This document shows positions 11,066 to 22,457 of a DNA stretch of 64,000 bases, one piece after another (positions within the stretch are counted from its first letter, which is position 1; the number at the start of each line of letters is the position of its first letter). The DNA lies in the NCBI RefSeq assembly GCF_000346465.2, contig NC_034009.1:25403983-25467982 (forward strand). Reading direction: 5' to 3'. This DNA comes from Prunus persica. Lineage: Eukaryota > Streptophyta > Magnoliopsida > Rosales > Rosaceae. The notes beneath the pieces are model-generated. The model was given only the letters and a program-made list of their open reading frames with translations. It did not search any database and was not told the origin of the DNA. Position numbers and translations under genes: made by a program.

Positions 11066-13048
11066 TCACTCAGATGGCAACCGTCTCCTCTTCCCGTAAT
11101 CAACATCCCTTGATCGAGACCGATGATCATCTTCCGGCATTGCTTTGGACCGGCTCCGAGGTCTTGAAGAAGACTGACCTCTGTCCCAGTCATCCTCATA
11201 ACCCACATCACGCTCTCTCTGTCGATGGTCTCGGTAACTATCTTTTTCTTCTTTGTACCGATGCTCCCTGTGCTCCCCTCTTTCAGACCTGTCCCAGTCT
11301 TGTTCCCTCTCATCACGATGCCTCCTCTCAGAGTTTCCTGACCAGTCACGCTCAGATCCCCGTTCTCTTTCCCTCGAGGGAGCATTTGACCTTCCTCCTT
11401 TTTCATGATTTGCCTCTCCATACCCATACTCAGAAGCACCATCATCACCACCATAACTTGACTCCCTAGTTCTTCGACCATGTTCGTCTCCTCCCCACCC
11501 ACCCATGCTTGGGTCATTCCACATCCCTGCATGATGCCCATCCATTCCAGAAGAACCCATCATTCCCATTCCATTAGTTGCCATTCCCCTGCCAAAGAAA
11601 GCTGGGTTTACATGAGGAGCCACCCCAGCAAGTCCCATTGTATTAACAGCAGGAAATGAAGAAAGCATTCCAGGAAAAGCAGGACCTGGAAATCCTCCAT
11701 AACCGCCTCCTCGGCCCATATATGTTGGATCAAATCCAGCACCCATCATACCCTGTGGATTCATCATACCTCCTACAGGACCTCCAAACCCAGGACCTGC
11801 AAGGCCCTGTCCATAGCCTCCATTAGCACCAGTTCCAACACCAGCAGGGTTCCCAGCCATGTTCTTTGCGCCCATGGCCCCTCCTCTTCCTCTCATTGGT
11901 CCTCCACCTCCAGGACCTCTGTTGGCTACTCCCTGTCCACCTCGTCCCCATCCACCCCTTCCAAAATTCCTCCCTCCAGTGTCTCCAGTTTGATAGTTCA
12001 CACCTCCTCCCCTTCCAACACCCTCGTTCATGGGCCTTCTTCCTGGTTGCTGAGACTGAGTCTGGCCTTGGGATTTGCTTAAATAAGAAGCTCCCATCTG
12101 CTTCAAAGTCTGTGGAGAAGCAAAAGCCACAACACAAGCTCTCCCATTGAAAAGATAACCATCCATTCCCTCTTTGCATGCAGTGGCAGCAGCTGGATCA
12201 TGAAACTCAACCTGACAATATCCTTTGGATTTACCACTGGCTCTCTCATCAAAAAACTTAATTTCCTTGACCCTCCCATACTGAGATAAAACACTTTCAA
12301 GCTCAGCATCAGTTGTCCACCAATGTAGTTCTCCCACAAACAGCATGGTTGAACCATTTTCAACTGGTGGCCGGATTTGGTTTTCATTAAACATTGGACG
12401 ATTAGCATTTACCTTGATACTGATTTGATTAGTCGGCATCTGTGTAACTCCTGTAGGACCAGCAGTGCCAGAATTCATAGACGGAACAGACTCGAGAGCA
12501 GTTTTCCCAGTAATGTCAGAAGAATCACCACCGACATTTGGGGGCATAGTTGTCGACCCCTGAAACCCCATATGTCTGACTTGAGTATCATGACTCATCT
12601 CCATAGCCCTCCCCTTTTGAGATCCAGAAGCTCCACCCACATAACCTGTGGATCCCAGTTCTGGCTCCTTAGCCACTGGTGGCTGACCCTGTTGTTCTGG
12701 AAACTGGGCCACAGCACTAGAATACTTCCCTTGAACTGAAACCCCAGGAATTTTCGATTCCTGAGAGACACCAGCTTGAACTCTTGTTTCAGTAACATCA
12801 GTTTTCTGTGCTTGGAGACCTCCATTGCCAACACCACCAGGTGGGAGTGGTGCCTCAGACCGGTGCATCTGCAAGAAACCCTCTCTAACATTAACATCAT
12901 TATAGAGATCATCATACTCATCATCTTCTACCATGGGTTCTTCATCTGCAAGCGCAGAGATGGCTCCACTTCCCTGATACTGAAGCTTCTGAGCCCCTCC
13001 ATATTCCTCATCTTCATAATCTATTTGCTCTTCAGCCATTGGATCCAT
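11066..13048 (-). CDS. RRM protein resembling cleavage factor I large subunit (CFIm68/59-like)
   Basis: A single 660-codon exon encodes a nuclear RNA-binding protein. The N-terminus is acidic (EEQIDYEDEEYGG, EDDEYDDLYNDV). One RRM spans about 234-310, with RNP2 MLFVGEL at 235-241 and RNP1 KGYCQVEF at 275-282. The sequence HWWTTDAELESVLSQYG is the signature of the CPSF6/CFIm68 RRM (WWTTD). A Gly/Arg/Met-rich middle (about 335-540) precedes a charged Arg-Glu/Arg-Asp/Arg-Ser tail (about 545-660, ending GKRRRLPSE). In the animal complex this architecture binds CFIm25 and directs poly(A)-site choice. Nuclear RNA binding is secure; the CFIm role is inferred from the WWTTD motif and domain order. 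The coding region is intronless, but a splice acceptor upstream of the ATG suggests an intron in the leader. Confidence 0.88.
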   Translation of the reverse strand: MDPMAEEQIDYEDEEYGGAQKLQYQGSGAISALADEEPMVEDDEYDDLYNDVNVREGFLQMHRSEAPLPPGGVGNGGLQAQKTDVTETRVQAGVSQESKIPGVSVQGKYSSAVAQFPEQQGQPPVAKEPELGSTGYVGGASGSQKGRAMEMSHDTQVRHMGFQGSTTMPPNVGGDSSDITGKTALESVPSMNSGTAGPTGVTQMPTNQISIKVNANRPMFNENQIRPPVENGSTMLFVGELHWWTTDAELESVLSQYGRVKEIKFFDERASGKSKGYCQVEFHDPAAATACKEGMDGYLFNGRACVVAFASPQTLKQMGASYLSKSQGQTQSQQPGRRPMNEGVGRGGGVNYQTGDTGGRNFGRGGWGRGGQGVANRGPGGGGPMRGRGGAMGAKNMAGNPAGVGTGANGGYGQGLAGPGFGGPVGGMMNPQGMMGAGFDPTYMGRGGGYGGFPGPAFPGMLSSFPAVNTMGLAGVAPHVNPAFFGRGMATNGMGMMGSSGMDGHHAGMWNDPSMGGWGGDEHGRRTRESSYGGDDGASEYGYGEANHEKGGRSNAPSRERERGSERDWSGNSERRHRDEREQDWDRSERGEHREHRYKEEKDSYRDHRQRERDVGYEDDWDRGQSSSRPRSRSKAMPEDDHRSRSRDVDYGKRRRLPSE

Positions 13049-13123
13049 TTAGAACAACCAATCTATATCCGAATGAAGTTGGACAATCGCTATCTCTATC
13101 TCTACCTACATGATTACAGAAGC

Positions 13124-13255
13124 AAGAAACAGAACTGTTCTTAGACCCAGTACAGATTTGAATACATACATAACTTATGCACAGAGAATAAGAAACAGAA
13201 CCGTTCTTAGACCCAATACAGATTTGACTACATACATAACTTAAGCACAGAGAGT
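13124..13255. repeat. 66-bp tandem duplication in the RRM gene leader
   Basis: Two copies begin AAGAAACAGAAC at 13124 and 13190. A third start (TAAGAAAGAGG) follows at 13256, so the period is exactly 66. The unit includes TTCTTAGACCC and CATACATAACTT and diverges at only a few positions. It lies 75 to 210 bp upstream of the ATG, probably in transcribed leader. Confidence 0.85.
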
Positions 13256-13929
13256 AAGAAAGAGGACCCCAAGATCCAAATAGTTGTATCACAGACATAC
13301 AGCCTGAAAAGGAGGTATGAAGTATGAAACTATGAGGATACTAGAAAGAGAAGTAGAAAGCTGTGATGCTTGCTGAAAAGGGAATTAAAAAGAGATGTTT
13401 TAGCAACCAATCAATCAAATACAAAACAGTATAGTTTCTACCATCAACCATGAGAAATCAATAACATCATCAAAAGAAAACAACAGCAGCAACAAAATGT
13501 CCACCATCCACCCAGCACAGTTGTAGAAATCATAACGAATAAATTACCCTTTTCATAAAATTGCTAAGAAAATATAAATCAAATTCAAAACCCACTTTGG
13601 AAATCATAGATTCCATAACCGAACTTGGTAAATTAGACATCCCAATCATAAATAACAATCAGAGAAAATAAAAACAAACCCCACTTGATAAAATCGCAGG
13701 AAGGAAATGAAATTCCAGATAACCAAGCCCCACAATAAGGAAAAACAGGTAAGTAGACAACACCCACTTGGCAAATCTCACAGAAGAAAGAGAAAACTCA
13801 AACACCCGCCCGAGATTTTAACCTTAAAGCAACACAGAAAAAAAGAAGTACCAAATCTGTAGCTTAAACGTTTAATAAAGTAATCGAGAGACAATGCTCA
13901 GAAGAAAAAATATATGAAAAGAATCATGG

Positions 13930-13997
13930 GATGAGATTCGAACATAGATTGCAGAGGTTGTCTTACTATCGTCTCTTAGCTACCACAGCGTCCCCTT
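13930..13997 (-). mobile_element. tRNA-derived SINE-like head
   Basis: Read on the minus strand, an A-box-like TGGTAGCTAAGAG (13973-13985) is followed about 30 bp later by a B box GTTCGAATCTC (13933-13943). The segment opens GGGACGC, like a tRNA 5' end. The T-stem and acceptor stem do not pair, so it is a degenerate tRNA-derived SINE head rather than a tRNA gene. Confidence 0.5.
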
Positions 13998-15392
13998 TCT
14001 CATCAATATTAAGTATCAACTACGGCTATTCTTTTCCTTCTTCCTCCCTTTGTTTTTGGATTTTTCTTTTTCAATTATTTTCTACGCGATTTCTACAGTG
14101 AAAACAAAACACCCATTGGGATCAAGTCTAAGCTCTCTCTCTCTCTCTCCCCCCTCTTGGTGGTCTGTAAATACGCGATAATCTTCTTATTATTTCTTTA
14201 TAACAGTAAAAGGGTAAGATTTGGGATGCTCTTAAACAAAATTGATTGACCCTTCTTCTTTTTTAATAGTCAAACTTCGTTCTTTTTGAAATGTTAAAAC
14301 GATGTGCTCTGCTCTGCTCCGCTCTCCACCACACAAATCGTGTTATCAAAAACCGAGTGCTACTCTCATGACTGATGCCTTAAAATATAACAAATAAATA
14401 AATAAGAGTGCTGTTATTTCAATTCGATCTACTTTATTTTTAAAATTTTAAAATCAAATTAATCTTTTTATAAAATAACTTCTAAGTACTTTTAAAATTC
14501 AGATATTATCCATAAGGGATTTACACAACCACCAACAAATGATTCAAGAATCAAACACGTTTTTGGGATCGCAAAGTTAATCCAGCTCTCGAGCGATATG
14601 AGCCTTTGCCTCCTATTGTTGTCATTGAGAGCTCCTTTGTTGCTAACTTGCTACAATACCCCATTAATTTCACCAGATGCATGTGTCTTGTCCTCCCATG
14701 TGGCTCCTGGGGGTTTTCATTTTTATTATAAATATTTTTCTTATTTTTAATTAGTTTTTAAAATGTTTTATTAATATTTATTAATATCATAATCAATTTA
14801 AGTTTAAGAACGTGGGTCTCACGTATACCATGTCATCATTTAATATTGAATTATAATTAAAGAGTATTTTAGGAATAATGATGAGTGAAAATATAAGATT
14901 GTGTTTTTTTAAATTTATATAGTGGGTAGAAAAATAAGGCAGTGAATAGAAATGTAAGTTATGCTAATTTGAATAAGGTAGTGTGCTTGGCTCCCTGCAT
15001 CTGAATTCGATTTCCCTTTTTGTGTACATTAGAGCACTTCCAGCAGCGGAGGCTGGACTCGAGCTGTGGGGGGTGGGGGGGAACGTTAAAAAATTTCAAA
15101 CGCGCGCTACAATCCCCCAACGACTAGCAGCCATGTGTCGTCGTCTGAGCTCTTTGATCGAATTTTTTCCTCCAATCCAATGGCAACGAATTTTTGTGCA
15201 ATAAAATAATGAAAAATTTTTGAATTTTTTTTTTAAAAAACCCAATAATTAATGAATTTTTTTTATAAATACCAACCAATACTCTTCACTTTTAACACCA
15301 AATCCTCATATGTTTTCTTCTCCTTCAACTATTATTCACTTTCTACTCAATATTTGTTTTCACTTTCAACTTTTATTTTTCTCTATCATATT

Positions 15393-16411
15393 ATGGCTTC
15401 TTCTATCGAAACCGGAGGGACATGGAGCATCATGGAAGATGTTTTGTTGTGTGAGTATTAGGTCCAAATTAGTCATTGTCCCGTCTTGGGCAATAATATG
15501 AAATTTTGTCATATGTGAAAAAAAATTTATACCGAATTTTGTGAAAAATCGGGTTCGACCCGTACGGAAATGACAACCGTAGAAAAAGTAATGGACAACC
15601 GTAAAAGCGGGGAAAATCTTAGCAATGAGGTAAATTATTTGTAATTTTTGTTTTATTAATTTAAATGTCATATTAATTTTTATTTAAATGTTTCTTGCAA
15701 TTTCTATATTTTGTTAATATTTCTTGCGTTTCCAATAAATTGTTAAAATTTCTTGAATTTCCATTATTTTGTTTATATTTGTTGCATTGCCAATATTTTT
15801 TTTTAAAGTTTCTTGCATTTCCAATAGTTTTTTTTATTATATAGATTATGCAAGCGCAAATGTGGTATGGTGCTACTAGGCAAGGCAAAAAAACTTTCAA
15901 CCATACCCAATGTTGGGAGGTGGTGAAGAATTGTAAGAGATTCTGAATTATTCCAACGGGTCCGACGGTGGTGTTGAACGAGACGCCACTCCATGATTCA
16001 CCGGCATCGGATTCGCCGATGGATTCCCAGATGAGTCAAGACTCACCCATCCAAAGGGAGCCTAGACCTATTGGGAGTAAGGTGGCGAAGGTTAAAAGAG
16101 GGAGTAATTCTACCAATAATGCATCTAAATTTTTGGAGGAAATTGCAAGGCAAAGCACCATGAGAATTGAAATAGACATGAAAATCCAAGAAGATGATAG
16201 GGCAATTCAACTAGAATATGCAAAAGAAAGGGAGTCTGTACGCCAAGAAAATATTGAGAGGAAGGATCTGGAACCATGATCATGGATACAAGCCATATGT
16301 CCCCTGAAACAGAACAATTTTGGAAGCTAGAACGAAGGGATGTTATGAGACGAAACTTTTCGTGACGATGGACCTAGTAACACGGATTGGTTAAATGATC
16401 AAAGCCATTAA
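15393..16411 (+). pseudogene. Harbinger element A ORF1 (Myb/SANT-like, NAM-associated tail), broken
   Basis: DNA-binding partner protein of the transposase. Exon 1 is 15393-15629 and exon 2 is 15845-16411, with GT/AG at the junctions. Exon 1 keeps the N-terminal pattern MASSIETGGTWSIMEDV. Exon 2 keeps the block beginning IMQAQMWYGATRQGKKTFNH and the C-terminal MSPETEQFWKLERRDVMRR. Several in-frame stops, an internal deletion of the WKILNKEL segment and a frameshift near the end make it non-functional. Compare the better-preserved copies in elements B and C. Confidence 0.85.
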
Positions 16412-16677
16412 GTTAGTTTGCTTGCCTTTCATTTCATTGTATTTTAATGTTTTGTTTTAAAAATTAGTTGTAATTCATGTATTTTATTTTATTAGTTGTA
16501 TTGATTTTCTTTAAGTGAATAAAGAAAGCATTCAATAAATACATTTTTATTCAAAACATTCCATACATAAAAAATAAACCATAGCCAAAGCATTCAAAAA
16601 AAAAAAAAACCACAACCAAAGCATAACTAAAAATACAACATAAACATAGTAAATTAAAAAAACATCTTCACTTCACT

Positions 16678-18042
16678 TCATTCACGGTCATTGCCTTTCA
16701 CCGCCCATAAATGCTCCATCAAGTCAACTTGACGTCGTTCATGAATAAAAGACGATTGTATCTCTGTATATCAATCAATCATACGGGTCATGAAATGTGT
16801 GTCCCTAACTAACAGTTCATGCTGCACTGGTTCTCCATTTGGCCCCATAGGTTTTTCATAAATTTTTGTTAAGGGCGTGTTCATGGGATCTGGTTCATAC
16901 ACGTCTGCAGCATCGTAATCATACTCATCCTCCACAATCATGTTATGGAGGATGATGCATGTCATCATTATGCTCCTTAGCACCTCCTCATCAAACAGAC
17001 GCACCGTACCCCTTATAATAGCCCACCGGGCTTGGAGGATACTAAAGCACCTCTCCACATCTTTTCTGTAACCTTTTTTATTGGCAACAAATAATTTTTG
17101 CTTCTGGGATCGGGGATGCAAAATTGATTTCACAAATGTGGTCTATCTCGGGTAGATGTCGTCAGCTAGATAATACCCATTCTGGTATACGGTATTGTTG
17201 ATTTCATGGCTGATATTCGGGGCTTCACCTCTTAAAACATCGTTGAACACCAGGGATTGACCCAGGACGTTCAAGTCGTTTTGAGATCTGGTAACTCTGA
17301 AGAAGGCGTGCTAAACCCATGTATCGAATCTAGCAACGGCTTCAAGGATGATACTTTTTTGCCCTTTCCTATTTCCATAATCTCCTTGCCAAGCAGTTGA
17401 GCAATTCTTCCATTGCCAGTGCATGCAGTCGATGCTACCAATCATTCTTGGAAATCCTCAAGCTTCGGTTTTTTGTAGAACCCGTTGCAGGTCCCTGGGC
17501 ATAGGTCTGCGCAGGTAGTCCCTGGTGTACAGAGTTTCGATTGCATCACAAAATCTCACCAAGCTCTCCAAATCAGTGGACTTCCCCATGGGCAATCTCA
17601 TCCACCTGATCAGCAGATAACTCATACGCCAACATTCGTATAACAACTGTGAACTTTTGCTCGGGAAGAATTCCAAATTTCCAACAGCATTTTTCTTTTG
17701 AACAAAGTATTCATCATAATTGCAAATATCATGCATGAATTTATTGAACAAATTGAGTTGCATTCTATATCGCGCTTGAAAATGAACATCAGAGTACAGA
17801 GAAGTTGGGATAAAATAATCTTCCAGAAGATTCTTACCCCGAGAATGTCTATGTCTATCCATATTCGGGCCATGACCTTCTTGTGAACCACGACGGCTCT
17901 GGTTTTCTTCATCAAGCAAAGCCATTGCTATGACAATTTGCTGATCTAGTTCTCTCTGCGCCCTTTTGCCTGCAGCTCGTATACGCCTTCTTTCTCTATT
18001 TTCTCGTTATTGCCTCGATAAGACCTCATTCATGCCTGCCAT
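16678..18042 (-). pseudogene. Harbinger element A transposase, broken
   Basis: DDE nuclease related to plant HARBI1/ALP1-type proteins. It starts at 18042 (MAGMNEVLSRQ) and hits a TAA at 18007-18009. More stops occur after LQKTEA, in the DTWV-HAFF region, before TTFVKS and after MTRMID, and the frame shifts near 17590-17660. Still recognisable are the first catalytic Asp ([13 protein letters not shown]), the second (SQNDLNVLGQS) and the Glu (DVERCFSILQARWAI). Confidence 0.88.
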
Positions 18043-18500
18043 TGAGAATGGAGTATGAATTCTAAAATCTGAGAAATGAAAATATAGAAAAGATCTAGTA
18101 TGTGAGGTATGAGCTGAGCATCTGGTTTTATAGAAAAATTTAGGCAGATAGAGATGACACGTGGCGCAATTTTAGAGGGTGAAAATCTTATCTGAAATTT
18201 GAAACCGAAAATCTTAGCCGAAAATTTTATCCGATTATGAGATATGAATACTATTGACATGTAGGAACCCAAAAATCTTATCCGAAAATATTATCCAAAA
18301 TAATTGTTTAGGTAAAAAAATTTATGAAAAAAAAAGAAGAAAGAATAGTATTTGCCATTTGCCATGGCAACTGCTAGAAACACACATTGCTTTTTGTAAG
18401 GGCAGCCACTATTCTCGTGAATAGTAGTTGCCCTAGCCCCCCTTGCCATGGCAAATGGCAAACTGCTGGAAGTGCTCTTAAGAGCATTTCCAGCAGTTAG

Positions 18501-18555
18501 CCCCTTGCCATGGCAAGGGGAGCCCTAGGACAGCTACTATTCACGTGAATAGTAG
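18501..18555. repeat. Subterminal perfect palindromes of element B
   Basis: A perfect 20-bp palindrome centred on CCATGG (18501-18520) and a perfect 22-bp palindrome centred on CACGTG (18534-18555, core ACTATTCACGTGAATAGT) follow the left TIR. A mutated copy of the second lies at the touching end of element A near 18408-18425. Such subterminal motifs are candidate transposase-binding sites. Confidence 0.8.
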
Positions 18556-18939
18556 TTGCCTTAGCCCCCCAACAAAGTGTGTTTCCAGCAATTTAGGCTT
18601 GCCATGGCAAATACTACTCATTTTTTTTTTCACAACTTTGTTTACTTAAACAATTAATTTGTATAATATTTTCGGATAAGATTTTTGGGTTCCTACGTGT
18701 CGGATAAGATTTTCGGTTTCAAATTTCAGATACATTTCAGATACATTTCAAAATTCAAATTTCAGATAAATTTAAAATGTCAAATTTCAGATAAGATTTT
18801 CACCATCTAAGATTGCGCCACGTGTCATATCTATATGCCTAAATTTTTCTATAAAACCAGAGGCTCAGCTCATACCTCCCACACCAGATCTTCTCTACAT
18901 TTCCATTTCTCATATTTTAGATTTCATTCTCCATTCTCA

Positions 18940-20316
18940 ATGGCAGACATGCAAGAGGTTTTGGAGAGGCAAGAGCGAGAAACTAGAGAAAGAATGCGTA
19001 GACGAGCTGCAAGCAAAAGGGCGCAGAGAGAACTAGATGAGCAACTTAGCATAGCAGTTGCTTTGCTGGAGGAAGAAAACCAGAGCCGCCGTGGTTCACG
19101 AGAAGGCTGTGGCTCGAATGTGGACAGACATAGACATTCTCAAGGTAAGAATCTTCTGGAAGATTATTTTATCCCACATTCTCTATACTCTAATGTTCAT
19201 TTTTGAGCGAGATATAGAATGCAACCCCATTTGTTCAATAAAGTCATGCATGATATTTGTAATTATGATGAATACTTTGTTCAAATGACAAATTGTGCTG
19301 GAAATTTGGGACTTCTTCCCTAGCAAAAGTTCACAGCTGTGATACGAATGTTGGCATATGGGTCATCTGCTGATCAGGTGGATGAGGTTGTCCGGATGGG
19401 GAAGTCCACTATTTTGGAGAGTTTTGTGAGATTTTGTGATGCAGTGGAAACTCTGTACACCAGGGACTACCTGCGCAGACCTACGCCCAGGGACCTGCAA
19501 AGGCTTCTACAAAAAGCTAAGTCTCGTGGATTTCCTAGAATGATTGGTAGCATTGACTGCATGCACTGGCAGTGGAAACATTGTCCAACTGCTTGGCAAG
19601 GGGATTATGGAAATAGAAAAGGGCATAAAAGTATCATCCTGGAAGCAGTTGCTGGTTTTGATACATGGGCTTGGCACGCCTTCTTCCGAGTTGTCGGATC
19701 TCAAAACGATTTGAACATCCTGGGTCAATCCCTAGTGTTCAATGATGTTTTGAGAGGTGAAGCCTCAAATATCACATATGAAATCAACAGCACCGTATAC
19801 CATAACGGGTATTATCTAGTTGATGACATCTACCCGAGGTGGACAACATTTGTGAAAACAATTCCACATCCCTGATCCCATAAGCAAAAATTTTTTGCTG
19901 GCTATCAAGAGGGGTACATAAAAGATGTTGAGAGGTGCTTTGGTATCCTTCAAGCCCGGTGGGCTATTATCAGGAACGCGGTGCGTCTATTTGACGAGGA
20001 GGTGCTTAGGAGTATAATGATGACTTGTATCATCCTTCACAACATGATTGTGGAAGATGAGCATGATTACGATGCTGATGAAGTGTATGAACCAAATCTC
20101 ATGGACACGGCCCTAACACGAATTTATGAAAAACCCATGGGGCCAAATGGAGAACCAGTGCAGCATGAACCGTTGGTTAGAGACAGTAGTTTCATGTCCC
20201 GTATGATTGATCGCTACACGGGGATGCAATCATCATATATTCATGAACGCCGTCAAGTTGATTTGATGAAGCATTTATGGGCGGTGAAAGGCAATGAAGT
20301 GAATGAAGTGAAGTGA
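18940..20316 (+). pseudogene. Harbinger element B transposase, three in-frame stops
   Basis: The reading frame is continuous from ATG 18940 to TGA 20314-20316, with no frameshift, but three internal stops interrupt it: TGA at 19204-19206, TAG at 19321-19323 and TGA at 19873-19875. The D-D-E core is intact in sequence: [25 protein letters not shown] and DVERCFGILQARWAI. The N-terminus (about 1-70) is a charged coiled-coil-like stretch rich in Glu, Arg and Gln. At least the first stop fits C-to-T decay of a CGA arginine codon. Confidence 0.9.
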
Positions 20317-20595
20317 AGATGTTTTTTTAATTTATTATGTTTATGTTGTATTTTTAGTTATGCTTTATTTTTTTTATGCTTTAGTTGTGGGTTGTTTATT
20401 TTTTATGCTTTGGTTATAGTTTGCTTTTTATGTATGGAATGTTTTGAATAAAAAGGAATTTTGTTGAATATTTTCTTTATTCACTAAAAGAAAATAAATA
20501 CAATTAATAAAATAAAATACATGAATTAAACAAAACAAAAAATACAATGAAATGAAAGGCAAGTAAACTAAGACATAAAAGGCAAGTAAACTATT

Positions 20596-21258
20596 TTAAT
20601 GGTTTTCATCATTTAACCAATCCGTGTTGCTAGGTCCATCGTCACGAAAAAGTCTTCGTCTCATAACATTCCTTCGTTCTAGCTTCCAAAATTGTTTTGT
20701 TTCAGGGGACATATGGCTTGTATCCATGGGCCATGGTTTCCCGATCTTTTTTTTCAGTGTTTTGTTCGCGTACATACTCCCTTTCTTTGCGTACATACTC
20801 CCTTTCTTTTGCATATTCTAGTTGAATTGTCATATCATGCTCTTGTTGTTTCAAGTCCATTTCAATTCTCATGGCTTGGTGCTTTGGAAGTTCCTCCAAA
20901 AATTTAGATGCATTCTTGCTAGAATTACTCCCTCTCTTCGCCTTTGCCTCCTTCCTCCCAATAGGCCTTGGCTCCTTTTCAATGGGTGAGTCTTGACTCA
21001 TCGGGGAATCCATAGGGGAATCCATAGGTGAATCCGATGCCGGTGTCTCATGGAGTGACGTCTCATTCAACACTACCGTCGGACCCGTTAGAATAATTTG
21101 GAATCTCTTACAATTCTTCATCACCTCCCAACAATGGGTATGGTTGAAACTTTTTTTACCTTGCCCAGTAGCACCAAACCACATTTGTGCTTGCATAATC
21201 TATAAAAAAAAATTAAATGAAAATGCAAGAAACTTTAAAAAATATTGGCAATGCAACA

Positions 21259-21292
<34 letters not shown>

Positions 21293-21732
21293 AATGCAAA
21301 TGCAATAAATTTTTATAAAAAATGCAACATGTATAAAAAAAATACAATAAATATTAACAAAATATATAAATTACAAGAAACATTTAAATAAAAATTAATA
21401 TGATATAGAAATTAATAGAACGAAAATTACAAATAATTTACCTCACTACTAAGGTTTTCCCCGCTTCTATGGTTGTCCATCGCTTTTACCAAGGCATTTC
21501 TCCATTTTGCCAACTCTTTATTAAGAATTTTCCACCCACTAGATAATGTCATTTCTGTACGTGTCGAACTAATTGCCCTTTCACAAAATGCCTGATGAAT
21601 TTTTTTCCACATATGACAAAATTTAATCTCATTGCCTGTTACGGGACAATGACTAACTTGGACCCAAGCCTCACACAAGCTAACATCTTCCATCATGCTC
21701 CATGCCCCTCCATTTTCACTAGAAGAACCCAT
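20596..21732 (-). pseudogene. Harbinger element B ORF1 (Myb/SANT-like), one 1-bp frameshift
   Basis: Exon 1 is 21732-21442 (MGSSSENGGAWSMMEDV ... WKILNKELAKWRNAL) and exon 2 is 21199-20596 (IMQAQMWFGATGQGKKSFNH ... TDWLNDENH). The single visible lesion is one extra base near 20728-20733, which shifts the frame just before the conserved MDTSHMSPETK block. A 22-bp duplication encodes a doubled KEREYVR, and PMDSPMDSPM is a triplicated DNA motif. It is the best-preserved ORF1 in the window. Confidence 0.88.
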
Positions 21733-22208
21733 AATATGATAGAGAAAAATACAACTTGAAAGTGAAAAAAAATATTGAGTAGAAAGTGAATAATAGTAGA
21801 AGGAGAAGAAAATGTTAGAGGATTTGGTGTTAAAAGTGAAGAGTATTGGTTGGTATTTATACAAAAAAAATGCAGTATTTTTTGTGTATTTTTTAAAAAA
21901 AATTCAATTTTTTTTCATTTTTTTATTGCAAAAAAATTGGCTGCCGTTGGATTGAAGAAAAAAATCGAATTGGAGAGCCAATACACCGACACGTGTAAGG
22001 TAGCCGTTGGCAGCTACTGTAGCAAGACGTTTGAATTTTTTTTTAACGTTTAGCGAAAAAATTTGAAAGCTAAAGGGCTGACGCCAGCTTGGCGTTAGCT
22101 ATGACGTCGCAGCCCTCGGGCTCTTGCTCGGGCCAGCCCAGTCTCGTGGCCCCCACCTCTTGCCCGGGCTGCCTTTTGTTGCTGGAAACTCGTTTTTCTC
22201 CCAAACAC

Positions 22209-22308
22209 NNNNNNNNNNNNNNNNNNNNNNNNNNNNNNNNNNNNNNNNNNNNNNNNNNNNNNNNNNNNNNNNNNNNNNNNNNNNNNNNNNNNNNNNNNNN
22301 NNNNNNNN
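22209..22308. other. Assembly gap (100 N)
   Basis: Exactly 100 N, a conventional placeholder for a gap of unknown length, inside the right part of element B. Confidence 0.99.
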
Positions 22309-22433
22309 CCCCACTTTAGAGATCGAGGTGTAAATTTGGGTCTGGCCTTGTGAATCTGTAATCGATCCAAGCAATCCATTTCTTTACGAGTAGATCGTCT
22401 ACGTATGGATAATGTTTTTTCCAAGATAGGATA

Positions 22434-22457
22434 CCCCCCCCCCCCCCCCCCCCCCCC
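22434..22457. repeat. Poly-C run in element B
   Basis: Twenty-four consecutive C next to the right TIR region. Element A has a shorter G-rich run at the matching place (near 15065-15081), so the run is ancestral, but its length and the nearby gap suggest assembly difficulty. Confidence 0.85.

Larger units (their letters stand above)
13049..15031. other. 5' leader and upstream region of the RRM gene
   Basis: On the minus strand an acceptor-like ...CTTTTCAG ending at 13304 and a donor-like GTAAGA near 13965 suggest a 5' UTR intron. The stretch holds a 66-bp tandem duplication (13124-13255), a SINE-like head (13930-13997), a (CT)n tract near 14130-14148 and AT-rich DNA up to the first Harbinger element. 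I see no coding sequence. Confidence 0.5.
15032..18477 (+). mobile_element. PIF/Harbinger element A, inactive, complete ends
   Basis: A 3,446-bp element with a perfect 15-bp TIR (GAGCACTTCCAGCAG at 15032-15046 and its complement at 18463-18477) and 3-bp TSD TTA (15029-15031 and 18478-18480), both diagnostic of PIF/Harbinger. A Myb/SANT-like ORF lies on the plus strand near the left end and a DDE transposase on the minus strand near the right end, converging in the middle. Both are heavily mutated. Its right end touches element B. Confidence 0.92.

Noticed and set aside
10999..12924. Several overlapping open frames around the RRM gene
   Set aside because: Shadows of the 660-codon frame, which has an RRM and consistent codon structure.
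13930..13997. tRNA gene on the minus strand
   Set aside because: A and B boxes are present but the acceptor and T stems do not pair, so a tRNA-derived SINE is more likely.
22095..22424. Open frames crossing the N gap
   Set aside because: Their length comes from translating N; no protein evidence on either side.
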